A stretch of DNA of 64,000 nucleotides from Isobaculum melis (GCF_900111355.1 NZ_FOHA01000009.1:43629-107628); one strand, 5' to 3'. Positions 28,791 through 38,192 are shown, numbered from the stretch's first letter. Program-made: numbers and translations. The notes: a model not told the origin generated them from the sequence alone.

Positions 28791-29649
28791 ATTTGTGATC
28801 AAATCGTAATTGGATACCATTTGGATCTGTTACAATAACCTGTTGTCCATGCTGTTCAAAGGGATATTGATGGTTGGTTAGTCTATTGACTAAACTTGTT
28901 AAAGCTGCTAGATCAGGTAAGACAATCGTATAGTAGAATAAACCAATTTGATGGTCTTTGATTGGGACTAAGTGCTGGCCTCCACCCCAAATATTTGCCC
29001 CAATATGATGATGATAGCCATTTGCAGCCATAAAAATAGCACCTGGCAATTCTGCTTTGACTGCCATTCCCACAACTTGCTCATAAAACCACTTCGTTTT
29101 TGCCAAATCTGAAACCTTCAAATGCACATGCCCCATGACTGTTCCAGCAACCATTCCTGTCCATTTTCTAGTTGCTGCATGAATCACACCTTCTACATCC
29201 ATTTCAATCGTAATTCCATCAATGCGACCATCTGGATGAATCGTCCATTCTTCTTTTGGTTTGTCACGGTAAATTTCAATGCCATTGCCTTCAGGATCAC
29301 TTAAATACAAAGCTTCACTATAGCCATGATCACTTGCGCCTTGGAGCGGATACTTCACTTGTAGTAAATGAAGCAGCATATCTCCTAAATCTGCTCTTTT
29401 AGGTAGTAAAAAGGCCATATGATACAGGCCTGTTGCTTGAGCTGATGATTCCATATTTTCAGCCGTTTGCTCAGTTAAAATGAGTAAAGTTTTTGCAGCA
29501 TTTCTTGCGCCAAGTACAACTTGATTTTCATCTTGGCTTTTTATTTCAAGTCCTAATGTTGTAACATAGAAATCAACCATCTTTTCTAAGTCTTTTACTT
29601 TTAAAACAACATATCCTATCTGTGTTTGTGGTGAAATTTTTTCATTCAT
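28789..29649 (-). CDS. VOC-superfamily protein, two-domain (catechol 2,3-dioxygenase/CatE-like)
   Basis: The 286-residue protein has two glyoxalase/bleomycin-resistance type domains: QIGYVVLKVKDLEKMVDFYVTTLGL begins the first and MGHVHLKVSDLAKTKWFYEQVVGM the second. Metal-ligand candidates are His in GHVHLKV, His in YHHHIGANIW, and a glutamate near GIEIYRD. It resembles Bacillus CatE/YfiE ring-cleavage dioxygenases, but the substrate is unknown. The ATG at 29649 is chosen because the conserved part begins soon after; an upstream GTG at 29679 is possible and neither has a strong ribosome site. Confidence 0.88.
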   Translation of the reverse strand: MNEKISPQTQIGYVVLKVKDLEKMVDFYVTTLGLEIKSQDENQVVLGARNAAKTLLILTEQTAENMESSAQATGLYHMAFLLPKRADLGDMLLHLLQVKYPLQGASDHGYSEALYLSDPEGNGIEIYRDKPKEEWTIHPDGRIDGITIEMDVEGVIHAATRKWTGMVAGTVMGHVHLKVSDLAKTKWFYEQVVGMAVKAELPGAIFMAANGYHHHIGANIWGGGQHLVPIKDHQIGLFYYTIVLPDLAALTSLVNRLTNHQYPFEQHGQQVIVTDPNGIQLRFDHK

Positions 29650-29751
29650 TACTGACCACTTCCCATTCTTTAGTCTCACTTATTTATACTCTGTTTTCAA
29701 ATGAAGCGCAACGAATATGCTTACAAAAAGTAAGCTGTTTTTTAGTGAAGA

Positions 29752-29786
29752 AAAAAAGCACTCTCCATTTTGGAAAATGCTTTTAA
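29752..29786 (-). terminator. Terminator after the PRD-type regulator gene
   Basis: On the minus strand AAAAGCATTTTCC pairs with GGAGAGTGCTTTT and is followed by Ts. Confidence 0.75.
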
Positions 29787-29795
29787 ACTAGCCAG

Positions 29796-31748
29796 TTAAA
29801 TAAAGAATCTTGCATATGAATTTTTCTTATCGGTTTGCTGAAAAATAAGCTTATTAGCATCTTCAGCGATTTTATCAATCAAGGTTAAAAACATTTTCAT
29901 TTTTTTAAAGTCGCCATTTATATTTAGATCTGCGACAATCACATACTTTTCGCTTTGGGCACTGAGATACTCTTCTCTTGAATAGTGATAGATACTGATT
30001 TTTTCTGACTCATGATTCAAAGAGAAGTAAACGGAAACTTCATTTTTTTCTCCTACACGCAAATGATGATAATTGTTACTTGCTTGATTTAAATACTGTT
30101 GAATTGGAAATTCTTTAAAAGCAAAGCCTTCCTCTATTTCAATCACATCCAATTTTGGCAAGCGCTCATCATAATCATAAGCGGTTAAAAAAATATTTTT
30201 TAACGAGGAGACATGCTCCGATTCGCTTAAGGTTTCATCTGCAAAATAAATCGGTTGATAATGGATATTTAAGTTTTTTCCATATTCAATACATAAATAA
30301 TAGTCATAATCTGGATTTTCCATCACTTCTAACTCATATAATACTTTGGTTTCTATTTTTTCGATATATTCACTAAAATAGGCTTGTAAATTGAATTTGA
30401 GCTGCTGGGTACTTAAACGGCCATCTAAAGCAATAATCGCCAACTTTAGTTTTTTCTGTTCTAATTTAATCCGATTAATTGTTCCTAAAATAACCCCAAA
30501 AATTAAGTATTGTTCTCTAATAGAAAAAGTATAGTGATAGTGTTCAGCAAAGCTAACCGTTAATTTTTGGATGAAATAATAAATAACTGGACGCTTCATC
30601 ATGCCTTTTTCATAATCATGAATACCTAAATCGATATCATCTGAGATGGACAATTTTACTTTTAAGCTGATTGGAATCATGATTTTCAGCAAGTCCTTCA
30701 TCGTGGTAAAATCATCAAAAAAATTACTATTTAAATCCGCTGAAAATAGGCTCAGAATCCAATTCCTAGTTTCTTCTGCTAAGCCTACTAAAGTGCCATA
30801 TCTTTCCTCTGTACAATCTGAAAAGCGATATAAATCTGTACTCATGACTGAAAGATAGGTAAAGAACTGCAACACATCATTAGGAAAATCAAAGCCTGTT
30901 AGCTGTGTTCTTAACTTATGAGTTAATTCATAAACAAAAGCATATTCCTGGGTTTGCTCAAACGCAAAATCAATGGTCGGAAAGGTTAAGGTGGGTAAGG
31001 TCTGTTGCAAGACTTGATTTCTAAAAAAGATTAAGAATAAAACAAAGCGTTCGACATATAAGTCTGAAAAAACAATTTTAGAAGTAGCTAAGGTGCTAAA
31101 GGTAATCTCTCGCATTTTTTGATAGCTTTCTTCATCACATTGAAATTGTTGATCAAAATCAGCTACGGCAAATGGGGTCTGACTGCCATCATGGAAATAT
31201 TTATAAATCCGCACCATGCACAGCATCCGACCAAAAGCTTCCCCTTCAACCCAAATCCCATGATGAGCCTTTCTCATCAGCTTTAATTGATATTTACTCA
31301 ACAGGTTTTCTACTTCTTTTAATTCAGCTGTCAAAGCTTCTTGAGAGGATAAATAAAGTTCAGCTAACAAATCCTCGATTTTTAAAGGGACTTTACTGGT
31401 TAATAACCTTTTAGCCAGATAGCTGACACGTAAGTCTTTATCTGTATTTAATTTTGAGGGCTGATACAATTGAAATAAGGCTTTAATTTCACTTAATAAA
31501 GCCTCTTCTTCAAATGCTAAATAATAGCCTGTTCCTCTTTTAGAACAAAGCGAAATACCAGTATCTTGTAACGTCTGCTTCATATTTTTCAAATCATTTT
31601 TAATCGTTCTAGATGTCACATGTAACTCTTCAGCAAGATACTCACTTGTTTTCGGCTCATCCGCTCGCAACAGCAACAAAAATAAGGCTTTATATCTAGC
31701 ATGGTTGTCTAAAAAATACATGAGGTTTTCCTTAGTAAAAGTTGCCAT
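29796..31748 (-). CDS. PTS-linked transcriptional regulator, BglG/Mga-like
   Basis: The 650-residue protein starts at the ATG at 31748, after AGGAGAG. The N-terminus has two helix-turn-helix regions (about 10-80, including HVTSRTIKNDLKNMKQTL), followed by a long helical region of PRD-like type. The C-terminal third resembles an EIIB-like or Mga C-terminal domain. No AAA+ P-loop is seen, so it is not a LevR-type sigma-54 activator. It directly follows the mannose-family PTS operon on the same strand and is the likely regulator of it. A terminator hairpin separates them, with only about 25 bp for a private promoter. Confidence 0.85.
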   Translation of the reverse strand: MATFTKENLMYFLDNHARYKALFLLLLRADEPKTSEYLAEELHVTSRTIKNDLKNMKQTLQDTGISLCSKRGTGYYLAFEEEALLSEIKALFQLYQPSKLNTDKDLRVSYLAKRLLTSKVPLKIEDLLAELYLSSQEALTAELKEVENLLSKYQLKLMRKAHHGIWVEGEAFGRMLCMVRIYKYFHDGSQTPFAVADFDQQFQCDEESYQKMREITFSTLATSKIVFSDLYVERFVLFLIFFRNQVLQQTLPTLTFPTIDFAFEQTQEYAFVYELTHKLRTQLTGFDFPNDVLQFFTYLSVMSTDLYRFSDCTEERYGTLVGLAEETRNWILSLFSADLNSNFFDDFTTMKDLLKIMIPISLKVKLSISDDIDLGIHDYEKGMMKRPVIYYFIQKLTVSFAEHYHYTFSIREQYLIFGVILGTINRIKLEQKKLKLAIIALDGRLSTQQLKFNLQAYFSEYIEKIETKVLYELEVMENPDYDYYLCIEYGKNLNIHYQPIYFADETLSESEHVSSLKNIFLTAYDYDERLPKLDVIEIEEGFAFKEFPIQQYLNQASNNYHHLRVGEKNEVSVYFSLNHESEKISIYHYSREEYLSAQSEKYVIVADLNINGDFKKMKMFLTLIDKIAEDANKLIFQQTDKKNSYARFFI

Positions 31749-31773
31749 TCTTTGCTTCTCTCCTATCTGATAA

Positions 31774-31803
31774 AAATGGGTTAAGGAATCCCTCAACCCA
31801 TTC
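31774..31803 (-). terminator. Terminator between PTS operon and regulator gene
   Basis: An 8-bp stem AATGGGTT/AACCCATT with inner pairing is followed on the minus strand by TTTTTA. Read-through may be needed to express the regulator. Confidence 0.75.
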
Positions 31804-31810
31804 TCGCTAT

Positions 31811-32860
31811 TTATTCTAAGTATAGCATTTTCATGTTTGCGATATCAACATCTGTCAGCCCAAGTTCCGTCGTTGCATAATGGCTCATTGTGCCATATTC
31901 TTTGATAATTTTGTCATATGAGGTTTCAATAAATTCTGCTCTTGTTTCAATTAAAGAATACAAGTAATTTAAAACGTCCTCATCTTGTGTTAGCTTTTTA
32001 TAGAGCGCCATTTTTGTCTCATTACGCTTCACACGGTTTTGATAGGTTAACATATAATCTGCTACAATTTCTTCTTTAGAAACACCTAAGACACCTAAAA
32101 CTAGCATAGCCCCAAAGCCTGTTCGATCTTTCCCGCCACGACAGTGTTGATCAATTGGTGCTGCTTCTGGATTCGCTACCACTTTCAGCATTTTTCCAAA
32201 GGCTGCTTTTGATTTTTCTTTTGAAACAAAGTTGTTATATTGCTCCATCACAATATCATAACGATCAACTAATGCCCCTTTATTTTTTTGTTCAATAATT
32301 GAAGCAATCAAGTTTTTATCTTCATCCTCTTTCGAGGCTTGAAATTGTGCAGACAACTCTGCTGCATGCGCATTTGGATCTAAATGATAGGTTGTTACAG
32401 CTGGATTAATTGTTGGATTTGGATATTTTTCAATTTCATCCAGGCTGCGATAATCAATAATTGTGCGAATGCCTAATTGATTTAATGCCTTTAAACCGGC
32501 ATCATTTGCATTACAGATTTGGTCAGAGCGATAAAGCATGCCCCATTTAATATGTTGACCACTTTCAGTTGCATAGCCACCCATATCTCTAAAGTTATTC
32601 ATATGAGGAACATCAACATTTCTTGTTGCAATCACATAGCTTTCTGCTCCCTGTTCGATAATAAAATAGGGGCGCTCAGAAATTGCTTCTAATGTGAGTG
32701 TGAATGTTGACGCTGTTGTTACAATCAGTTGTTTTTTTTGAGCTGCTTTCACATCATTGCTAGTTGTTAAAAAGACTGTAACTGTTTCGTCTTGCTTTTT
32801 TTCAGTTGTAAATATATATTCATTTTGTTCATTTTTTTCTACCTTAAACCGTTCAACCAA
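31811..32860 (-). CDS. Tyrosine-protein phosphatase in PTS operon
   Basis: A DSP/tyrosine phosphatase-like protein with the CX5R loop HCRGGKDRTGFG (Cys240, Arg246) and the N-terminal FRDMGGYATESGQHIKWGMLYRS signature of Listeria LipA/YwqE-like bacterial tyrosine or phosphoinositide phosphatases. The N-terminal ~90 residues form a beta-rich extra domain. The start is unsure: an ATG at 32890 overlaps the IID gene but has no ribosome site, while the TTG at 32860 follows AAAAGGGGCGAG, giving 349 residues. It is the last gene of the PTS operon. A phosphatase acting on the PTS sugar or on a protein is possible; not determinable from sequence. Confidence 0.88.
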   Translation of the reverse strand: MVERFKVEKNEQNEYIFTTEKKQDETVTVFLTTSNDVKAAQKKQLIVTTASTFTLTLEAISERPYFIIEQGAESYVIATRNVDVPHMNNFRDMGGYATESGQHIKWGMLYRSDQICNANDAGLKALNQLGIRTIIDYRSLDEIEKYPNPTINPAVTTYHLDPNAHAAELSAQFQASKEDEDKNLIASIIEQKNKGALVDRYDIVMEQYNNFVSKEKSKAAFGKMLKVVANPEAAPIDQHCRGGKDRTGFGAMLVLGVLGVSKEEIVADYMLTYQNRVKRNETKMALYKKLTQDEDVLNYLYSLIETRAEFIETSYDKIIKEYGTMSHYATTELGLTDVDIANMKMLYLE

Positions 32861-32876
32861 TCCACTCGCCCCTTTT

Positions 32877-33692
32877 CTAGCCAATGACATGTAACATCGT
32901 TAAAGCAATTGAAATAACCATGATACCTAAAATTAGCAATGCTGCATGTTTTCCTCGTGTCTTTTGTAAAATTTTATAAACAACAAGTGTTACCAATAAT
33001 GAAAGTAAGCTTGGCATGACTTTATCTAGCATGTCTTGTAATAAAATGGTGTTTTCTCCTGCAGAAATTTCGGCAACCAGGTTGACCTTCACAACAGAAG
33101 CAATCAATGAACCAATAACCATTAGACCAACAACGTTTGCCATATTAGAAACACGTTGCATCACATTATTTCCTGCACTGCCATTAATGACTTCTACACC
33201 TTTTTTATAGCCCCAATGGATACCATAATATTTAGATGCCACATTGACGATATTATATAGAAGGAACATTAAGATTGGGCCAATCACATTACCAGTAAAA
33301 GCTAGTGAAGCACCAATACTGCCACAGATTGGTAACCAAGTAAATTTCAGTAAACTATCACCAATTCCGGCAAGTGGTCCCATTAAACCTGTTTTAATTG
33401 AAACAACTGTTTCTTTTTCCTCTTCAGTTGTCGTTTCTTCAATGGCTGCTGTAATCCCTAAAATCAAGGCATCCGCATTCACATGACTGTTGAAGAACTG
33501 AAGATGGCGCTCCATGGCTGCAACCTTTTCTGCTTCTGGTTTATCTACGTATAATCTTTCTAAAACGGGGATAAAGCTTGATAAGAAACCAATTGCTTGC
33601 ATGGATTCAAAGTTATTGGTAATATTTAAAACTTGCATTCTCCAAAATACTTTATTTAAATCTGATTTTGTGACTTTATTTGTATTTTCCAT
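32877..33692 (-). CDS. Mannose-family PTS permease, IID component
   Basis: The 271-residue protein carries the IID signature: KVFWRMQVLNITNNFESMQAIGFLSSFIPVLERLY at the N-terminus and GLMGPLAGIGDSLLKFTWLPICGSIGA in the middle, with C-terminal membrane segments. IID with IIC forms the membrane translocator of the mannose/fructose/sorbose superfamily. Its ATG overlaps the IIC stop codon. The operon order IIA-IIB-IIC-IID is standard. Confidence 0.95.
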   Translation of the reverse strand: MENTNKVTKSDLNKVFWRMQVLNITNNFESMQAIGFLSSFIPVLERLYVDKPEAEKVAAMERHLQFFNSHVNADALILGITAAIEETTTEEEKETVVSIKTGLMGPLAGIGDSLLKFTWLPICGSIGASLAFTGNVIGPILMFLLYNIVNVASKYYGIHWGYKKGVEVINGSAGNNVMQRVSNMANVVGLMVIGSLIASVVKVNLVAEISAGENTILLQDMLDKVMPSLLSLLVTLVVYKILQKTRGKHAALLILGIMVISIALTMLHVIG

Positions 33693-34474
33693 TACAGATC
33701 ATAACCTCCATCTTCATCCATTTCGTCAACCTCTGTTGTATTCGCTACAACTACTTTTTCTCTTGATGCCATATCATAAATTAAAGCAAATGGTAAGGCA
33801 ATAAATGTAATTGGTAATACAGATAAATCTAAGTAGATTGCGAGTATAAAGCCAACTAATAGAAAGACCCATAATTCAGCTTTTTTAAGCATCATTTGCA
33901 TTAATAACGCAATCCCTACAGCTGGAATAATTTTTCCTGCAACGCTTAAACCATTCATAATTCCTTCTGGTAAAGCCTTAACAGCAGTTTCAATCACATC
34001 AGCGCCAAAATAAATCGCTAAGAAAGTTGGTAATGCACGAATTAAGAAAACAAAAATCATTGGAATCGCATTGATCTTAAAGATTTTACTGAAGTCACCT
34101 GTTGCTGCCCATTTTTTTGCAATTGGGTTTAAAGCAACAATACTTGAACGGTATAAAATTAATAATTGCTGTGCTAATAATGATGTTGGTACGGCTAAAG
34201 CAACAGCTGTTGCAGTTCCGCCTCCTGATAAAATTCCTAATGCCGTTCCGATGGCTGTTCCAGAAATAATGTCTGGCGCTGAGTAAGCTCCCACATTTCC
34301 AATGCCCATCCACATCACTTCTAATGTTGCTCCAATAATTAAACCACTTTGCAGGTCTCCCATTAATAGGCCAACAACAGTTGCTATCAATAGTGGACGA
34401 CGAATCATTTGGGTAGACATATCATCAATTCCACAAATTCCTGCCCAAAGTGCTACAGATATCGCTGTAAACAT
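33692..34474 (-). CDS. Mannose-family PTS permease, IIC component
   Basis: The 260-residue membrane protein has the IIC pattern: GICGIDDMSTQMIRRPLLIATVVGLLMGD and the EVMWMGIGNVGAYSAPDIISGTAIGTALG motif that contributes to sugar recognition. It has about seven or eight transmembrane segments. AGGAGAGGTG precedes the ATG. The exact sugar cannot be told; mannose, fructose, sorbose and amino-sugar systems share these signatures. Confidence 0.95.
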   Translation of the reverse strand: MFTAISVALWAGICGIDDMSTQMIRRPLLIATVVGLLMGDLQSGLIIGATLEVMWMGIGNVGAYSAPDIISGTAIGTALGILSGGGTATAVALAVPTSLLAQQLLILYRSSIVALNPIAKKWAATGDFSKIFKINAIPMIFVFLIRALPTFLAIYFGADVIETAVKALPEGIMNGLSVAGKIIPAVGIALLMQMMLKKAELWVFLLVGFILAIYLDLSVLPITFIALPFALIYDMASREKVVVANTTEVDEMDEDGGYDL

Positions 34475-34942
34475 TTAGATCACCTCTCCTAATTTGATTT
34501 TTTCATCTTTAGGTACCATTTGAATTTGAATATCGACCCCTAAGTCTAATAATTTTTTGAAAGATGCTTTTTCATCTGGTGTGACTGCGACTGTTTTAGT
34601 CAATCTTTCTCTACCTTCTTGGTAACGCATCCCACCAACGTTTAAGGCATCGATTTTTAAACCGCTTTCAATCAATTTCAATACATCATTACTTGTAGTA
34701 AATAACAACATTGTTCTACGAGTAATTGGATTATTCGCCGCAATTTCTGCAAATTTCGCTACGCCAAAAGCACGAACATTAATCCCTTGTGGTGCAGACA
34801 TTTTTAAAATATTTTGTTGCATTTTGTCTCCTGCAATTTTATCGTTTAAAATAATAATTTGTTCAATCTGATAAGTATTTACCCATGTTGTTACAACTTG
34901 ACCATGTATTAATCGGTCATCTATTCTACAAAATTGAATCAT
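34475..34942 (-). CDS. Mannose-family PTS IIB component
   Basis: The 155-residue cytoplasmic protein has the phosphorylated histidine in RIDDRLIHGQVVTTWV (His15), the PTS IIB sorbose-type signature. The start at 34942 lies within the end of the IIA gene and is preceded by AGAGGATGAAG; a second ATG at 34948 is equally close. It takes the phosphate from IIA and passes it to the sugar. Confidence 0.95.
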   Translation of the reverse strand: MIQFCRIDDRLIHGQVVTTWVNTYQIEQIIILNDKIAGDKMQQNILKMSAPQGINVRAFGVAKFAEIAANNPITRRTMLLFTTSNDVLKLIESGLKIDALNVGGMRYQEGRERLTKTVAVTPDEKASFKKLLDLGVDIQIQMVPKDEKIKLGEVI

Positions 34943-35360
34943 CTTCATCCTCTTCCTCTCTAAAACTTTCACTTGTGCGAATGGTTTGTCCTGCTTGATA
35001 GGCTTGTTGCATTAATGGAACAAGTTCTGCTGTTTCTTTCGTGCGATTAAGTAATAATTCTAATAATAGAGGTAAGCTTAACCCTGATGAAATGACTAGA
35101 TTTTCTTGACCAATTAAGGCACCTGCTAAATTCATTGGTGTCCCACCAATAATATCTGTGACAACCACTAATCCTTTTGTTGTATCTAACTGCTTCACTT
35201 TTTCAAGCATTTCTTCTCTTAGTGCATCTACTTGATCTTCTAAATGGACACCAAGTGTTGCCATATTTGCTTGTTTACCAATGATTAACTCTGCACTTTT
35301 CATCGCCTCTTTTGCAAAATTACCATGACTCATTAGTAAAACTGCTACTTCACTTTCCAT
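34926..35360 (-). CDS. Mannose-family PTS IIA component
   Basis: The 144-residue protein has the IIA-Man signature: LLMSHGNFAKEAMKSAELIIG (active His12) and VVVTDIIGGTPMNLA. The C-terminus ends in an unusually acidic tail (EEEDEDD). It is the first gene of the operon and has AGAGAGGTG before the ATG. Phosphate comes from HPr. The promoter region upstream contains a 20-bp inverted repeat; no -24/-12 sigma-54 promoter was found. Confidence 0.95.
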   Translation of the reverse strand: MESEVAVLLMSHGNFAKEAMKSAELIIGKQANMATLGVHLEDQVDALREEMLEKVKQLDTTKGLVVVTDIIGGTPMNLAGALIGQENLVISSGLSLPLLLELLLNRTKETAELVPLMQQAYQAGQTIRTSESFREEEDEDDSIL

Positions 35361-35437
35361 TGTTTAGCACCTCTCTTTTCACTTGTTTCTTACAAATTAA
35401 CTATATATCGAATCTTAAAAGATTGAAAGAGAATGTT

Positions 35438-35457
35438 TTTCACTTTATATAGTGAAA
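35438..35457. promoter_or_regulatory. Inverted repeat upstream of PTS operon, possible operator
   Basis: TTTCACT and AGTGAAA flank a 6-bp TTATAT centre, about 80 bp before the IIA start, on top of a TATATA that may be a -10 box. It could bind the adjacent PRD-type regulator. Confidence 0.45.
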
Positions 35458-35525
35458 CCAAAACAGAATATGTATAGAGCTAAAAAAAGTGAGGCAAACA
35501 CTCTTTATATTTGATTTTTTTCAAT

Positions 35526-35564
35526 AAAAAAACCTTACTCATCATGTCTCAGTAAGGTTTTATT
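35526..35564 (-). terminator. Terminator after acetyltransferase gene
   Basis: An 11-bp stem AAAACCTTACT/AGTAAGGTTTT with T-run on the minus strand. Confidence 0.85.
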
Positions 35565-35615
35565 GGATATATTTAGCAGCATACTACTACTCTATACCGC
35601 TAGTTTCTTCCTAAA

Positions 35616-36077
35616 TTAGGACGGATTCTTTGTACTACCATATAATGTCACACCATTTTCACTTTGCTCAAATCCATTTTTACGATAGAAATACTCAGCA
35701 GGATACCCCATATCTGTATCAAGAACAATGCTTGGAATATTTTTTTGACAAAGTGCCTTTTTGATTGCATTCAAAAATACTGTGCCTACACCTTTCCCTT
35801 GATAATCAGAAGCCATATAAAAAGAATCTAAGTGGTATTCAATCCCTTTATACCATGGTCTGATAAATCCTACTGATACAGCAAGTAAGGCACCAGATTC
35901 AGATAAAGCGATATAGCCCTCAAAGGTATTCATATGTAATAAGCGTTCAAAATAGCTAGTAATATCATCATAAGTAATATCATCATTCCAAGGATCTTTT
36001 GTAAAAACATCAAGATAAAGTTGAATGGCTTCATCTAAATAGTGATTGTTCCAAGTCGTGCAGGTTATTTTTTCCAT
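35616..36077 (-). CDS. GNAT-family N-acetyltransferase
   Basis: The 153-residue protein has the GNAT acetyl-CoA binding pattern DYQGKGVGTVFLNAIKKAL (R/Q-x-x-G-x-G type) and a preceding FYMASDYQG. The ATG at 36077 is better spaced from AAAGGAG than the TTG at 36086. A substrate cannot be assigned. It stands alone with its own terminator. Confidence 0.9.
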   Translation of the reverse strand: MEKITCTTWNNHYLDEAIQLYLDVFTKDPWNDDITYDDITSYFERLLHMNTFEGYIALSESGALLAVSVGFIRPWYKGIEYHLDSFYMASDYQGKGVGTVFLNAIKKALCQKNIPSIVLDTDMGYPAEYFYRKNGFEQSENGVTLYGSTKNPS

Positions 36078-36125
36078 CTGCTTCAATCTCCTTTATGTTT
36101 TAAAATAGCATGACATAACTAACAA

Positions 36126-36175
36126 GAAAAGCTTACTGATGCTATCTTTGAATCATTACCAGTAAGCTTTCTCTT
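36126..36175 (-). terminator. Terminator after Eis-like acetyltransferase gene
   Basis: Arms GAAAAGCTTACTG and CAGTAAGCTTTC form a 12-bp stem with a long loop. Confidence 0.75.
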
Positions 36176-36181
36176 CTTTAT

Positions 36182-37363
36182 TTAAAAGTAATCATATAAT
36201 TCAGGTTTTCCTTTAGGCAGCACTGTTGCAAGTAACGCTAAAGCTTCCTCTGAAGCTAGAACGCGCCCAAACTGTTGTAAGGTTGCAGCATCACGGTAGT
36301 TGAAGAATAATTGCGTAAAGCTTTGAATGCTTCCTTCAATCATTTTTTCTTTTGGTGCAATGCCTTCAAACTTCGTTAAGCTTCCTTTGCCATTTTTCAC
36401 AGCTAATTTCCAAAGACCTTCATTCCAAGGTGCAGTTTGGTCACTGACTGAAAGATAAAGATTATTTTCTAAATCTGCAGCAAAAGGATAGGCTTGAATA
36501 AAAGGAACGAAGTCAACAATTCTTCCCATCATATCTGCTTTTATTTCCTGTTTGATGGTGTTTTCATCAAGTAAATAAGCAATATTTTGTTCAGGTGTTG
36601 TGATATATTGGAATTGCTTAAAGCTCATGCCATGTCCTCTAACAAAATCCCATAAATCATAAAAAGCATCTTGTTCAAGTGTTATCAATTCTTTGATGAT
36701 AAAAGTCTCGCCCTCCATTTGATAAACAAGATAGCCTGTTGCTTCATTCTGTTCATTATAGTAAATTGCAAATTGACGATTTGGTGTACGCGCTTGAGTG
36801 GCTAAATAGCGCATTTCATCACGCATGAGTAACCCATGATGGGCTTTAGCGTAGGTTTCATAAACGTTTGAAATATCTGTCATTCCTTGCGCCAAATTAA
36901 GACGTCTAATCTTGCCCTTTCCTTGGCCTTTAAACTTAGGCAATTCACCTGGTTCAAAAGTTAAAATTAATTGATCAAATAACTGCTCATAACCATATTT
37001 ACGATAATAACGATAAGAGAACGGCGCAAGATATGAAATGGTGATGCCATTTTCCTTCATGGTTTTTAATGCGAGCTTCATCAGATTCCCTGCATCCCCG
37101 CCACCACGATATTCTGGATAGCTGGCAACCTCACCAATTCCACCCATCTTGTAAGGAACACCAAAAACAGAAGCAATATAGTGATAAACCACCACTTGGC
37201 TAGTTAAAATGCCGTCTTGAAAAGCACCTAAAGGATAACCTCTTTTTTTCATTTCAAGATTGAGCTTTGTTCGTTCTTCACTTAATGTTTTATTAAAAGC
37301 ATAACTAGCCAATGTCATTGTATCAGGATAGTAGGCCTCATCTATGATTTTATATTCAGTCAT
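36182..37363 (-). CDS. Eis-like GNAT acetyltransferase with SCP2-type C-terminal domain
   Basis: The 393-residue protein has an N-terminal GNAT domain with the acetyl-CoA site YPEYRGGGDAGNLMKLAL, a second GNAT-like domain and a C-terminal sterol-carrier-like domain (about 290-393), the arrangement of the Eis family. The FSYRYYRKYGYEQ segment is typical. Mycobacterial Eis acetylates aminoglycosides and peptides; Firmicutes homologues have unknown natural targets. GTAAGGAGTG precedes the ATG. Confidence 0.9.
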   Translation of the reverse strand: MTEYKIIDEAYYPDTMTLASYAFNKTLSEERTKLNLEMKKRGYPLGAFQDGILTSQVVVYHYIASVFGVPYKMGGIGEVASYPEYRGGGDAGNLMKLALKTMKENGITISYLAPFSYRYYRKYGYEQLFDQLILTFEPGELPKFKGQGKGKIRRLNLAQGMTDISNVYETYAKAHHGLLMRDEMRYLATQARTPNRQFAIYYNEQNEATGYLVYQMEGETFIIKELITLEQDAFYDLWDFVRGHGMSFKQFQYITTPEQNIAYLLDENTIKQEIKADMMGRIVDFVPFIQAYPFAADLENNLYLSVSDQTAPWNEGLWKLAVKNGKGSLTKFEGIAPKEKMIEGSIQSFTQLFFNYRDAATLQQFGRVLASEEALALLATVLPKGKPELYDYF

Positions 37364-37454
37364 TTTTTCACTCCTTACTTTTTCAGTACTACTTTCCTAT
37401 TATATCAGAAAAATGGCTCAACTTGCTTTTTTTACACTAAATACGCCATTACGT

Positions 37455-38075
37455 TTAATAGGTAATAACCCGTTCAGAAAGTTCGTTTTGCTCATTTAAA
37501 TAAGTAATTTCCACTGCTTTTTCATCCGTTAAGAAGTGTACTTCTTTGATACTGAAACTCACATCAGCAACATGTGCAAAGTCTAATTGCTCACGCTTGA
37601 TTTCTTTCCCACTAAATATTTCTTGAATCACAACATCATAGCGCAGCGCTTTATAATCACTATCCATTGTCATGACATATTCTGTTGTATAACCATAAGG
37701 GTTCCCATATCTTTTAGATGCTAGGCTATTGATTGGATCAAAAAAGGTTCGAAAGAAAACACCTGTACCGCCACCTTCATGCACCACCAAAAGTGATTCA
37801 AATTTTTCAATATTAGGGAGTCCACCGCCTAGACTCCGATCAATATCATGCCCTAGCACTTCCCCTTTTTGATCAAAAATATACCATTGATACCGCATGA
37901 ACTCTTCTTCATACTTACTAATATCATAGATTTCATAAAATTCTTCTTTTACAACAGGAGAAGCATCCTGACAAGCTACATCCTCTTGTTTAGGCTTAGC
38001 TTGCTGTTCAGCAGGTTTTGAGCACCCAACTAATAAGCAAAGTAAACCACATAAAATAAGCTGGTTTTTCTTCAC
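37455..38075 (-). CDS. Putative lipoprotein of unknown function
   Basis: The GTG start follows CGGAGG, and the 206-residue product has a lipoprotein signal peptide with lipobox LLVGC (Cys18). The mature part begins with a charged linker and has mixed alpha/beta composition without a motif I recognise; repeated aromatic/acidic segments (FYEIYDISKYEEEFMRYQWYIFD) may form a binding domain. It lies alone between the Eis-like gene and the second ABC exporter. Function is not inferred. Confidence 0.85.
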   Translation of the reverse strand: MKKNQLILCGLLCLLVGCSKPAEQQAKPKQEDVACQDASPVVKEEFYEIYDISKYEEEFMRYQWYIFDQKGEVLGHDIDRSLGGGLPNIEKFESLLVVHEGGGTGVFFRTFFDPINSLASKRYGNPYGYTTEYVMTMDSDYKALRYDVVIQEIFSGKEIKREQLDFAHVADVSFSIKEVHFLTDEKAVEITYLNEQNELSERVITY

Positions 38076-38143
38076 AATAGACCTCCGTTCATTCTTTTTA
38101 TTCTATCTCTATCATACCCAAAATCAACTACCTTTCCCAGCAT

Positions 38144-38192
38144 AAAAATAACACTGCATACAATAAACTGTATGCAGTGTTATTTTTTATAT
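38144..38192. terminator. Terminator after the second ABC exporter
   Basis: A perfect 18-bp stem (AAAATAACACTGCATACA and complement) with a 6-base loop and flanking A/T runs. Confidence 0.95.

Noticed and set aside
35361..35520. A sigma-54 type -24/-12 promoter before the mannose-family PTS operon
   Set aside because: No TGGCAC-N5-TTGCA-like pair was found, and the adjacent regulator has no AAA+ domain.
37455..38075. Assignment of the lipoprotein to a substrate-binding protein of the neighbouring ABC exporter
   Set aside because: The neighbour is an exporter, which does not use binding proteins, and no binding-protein motif is visible.
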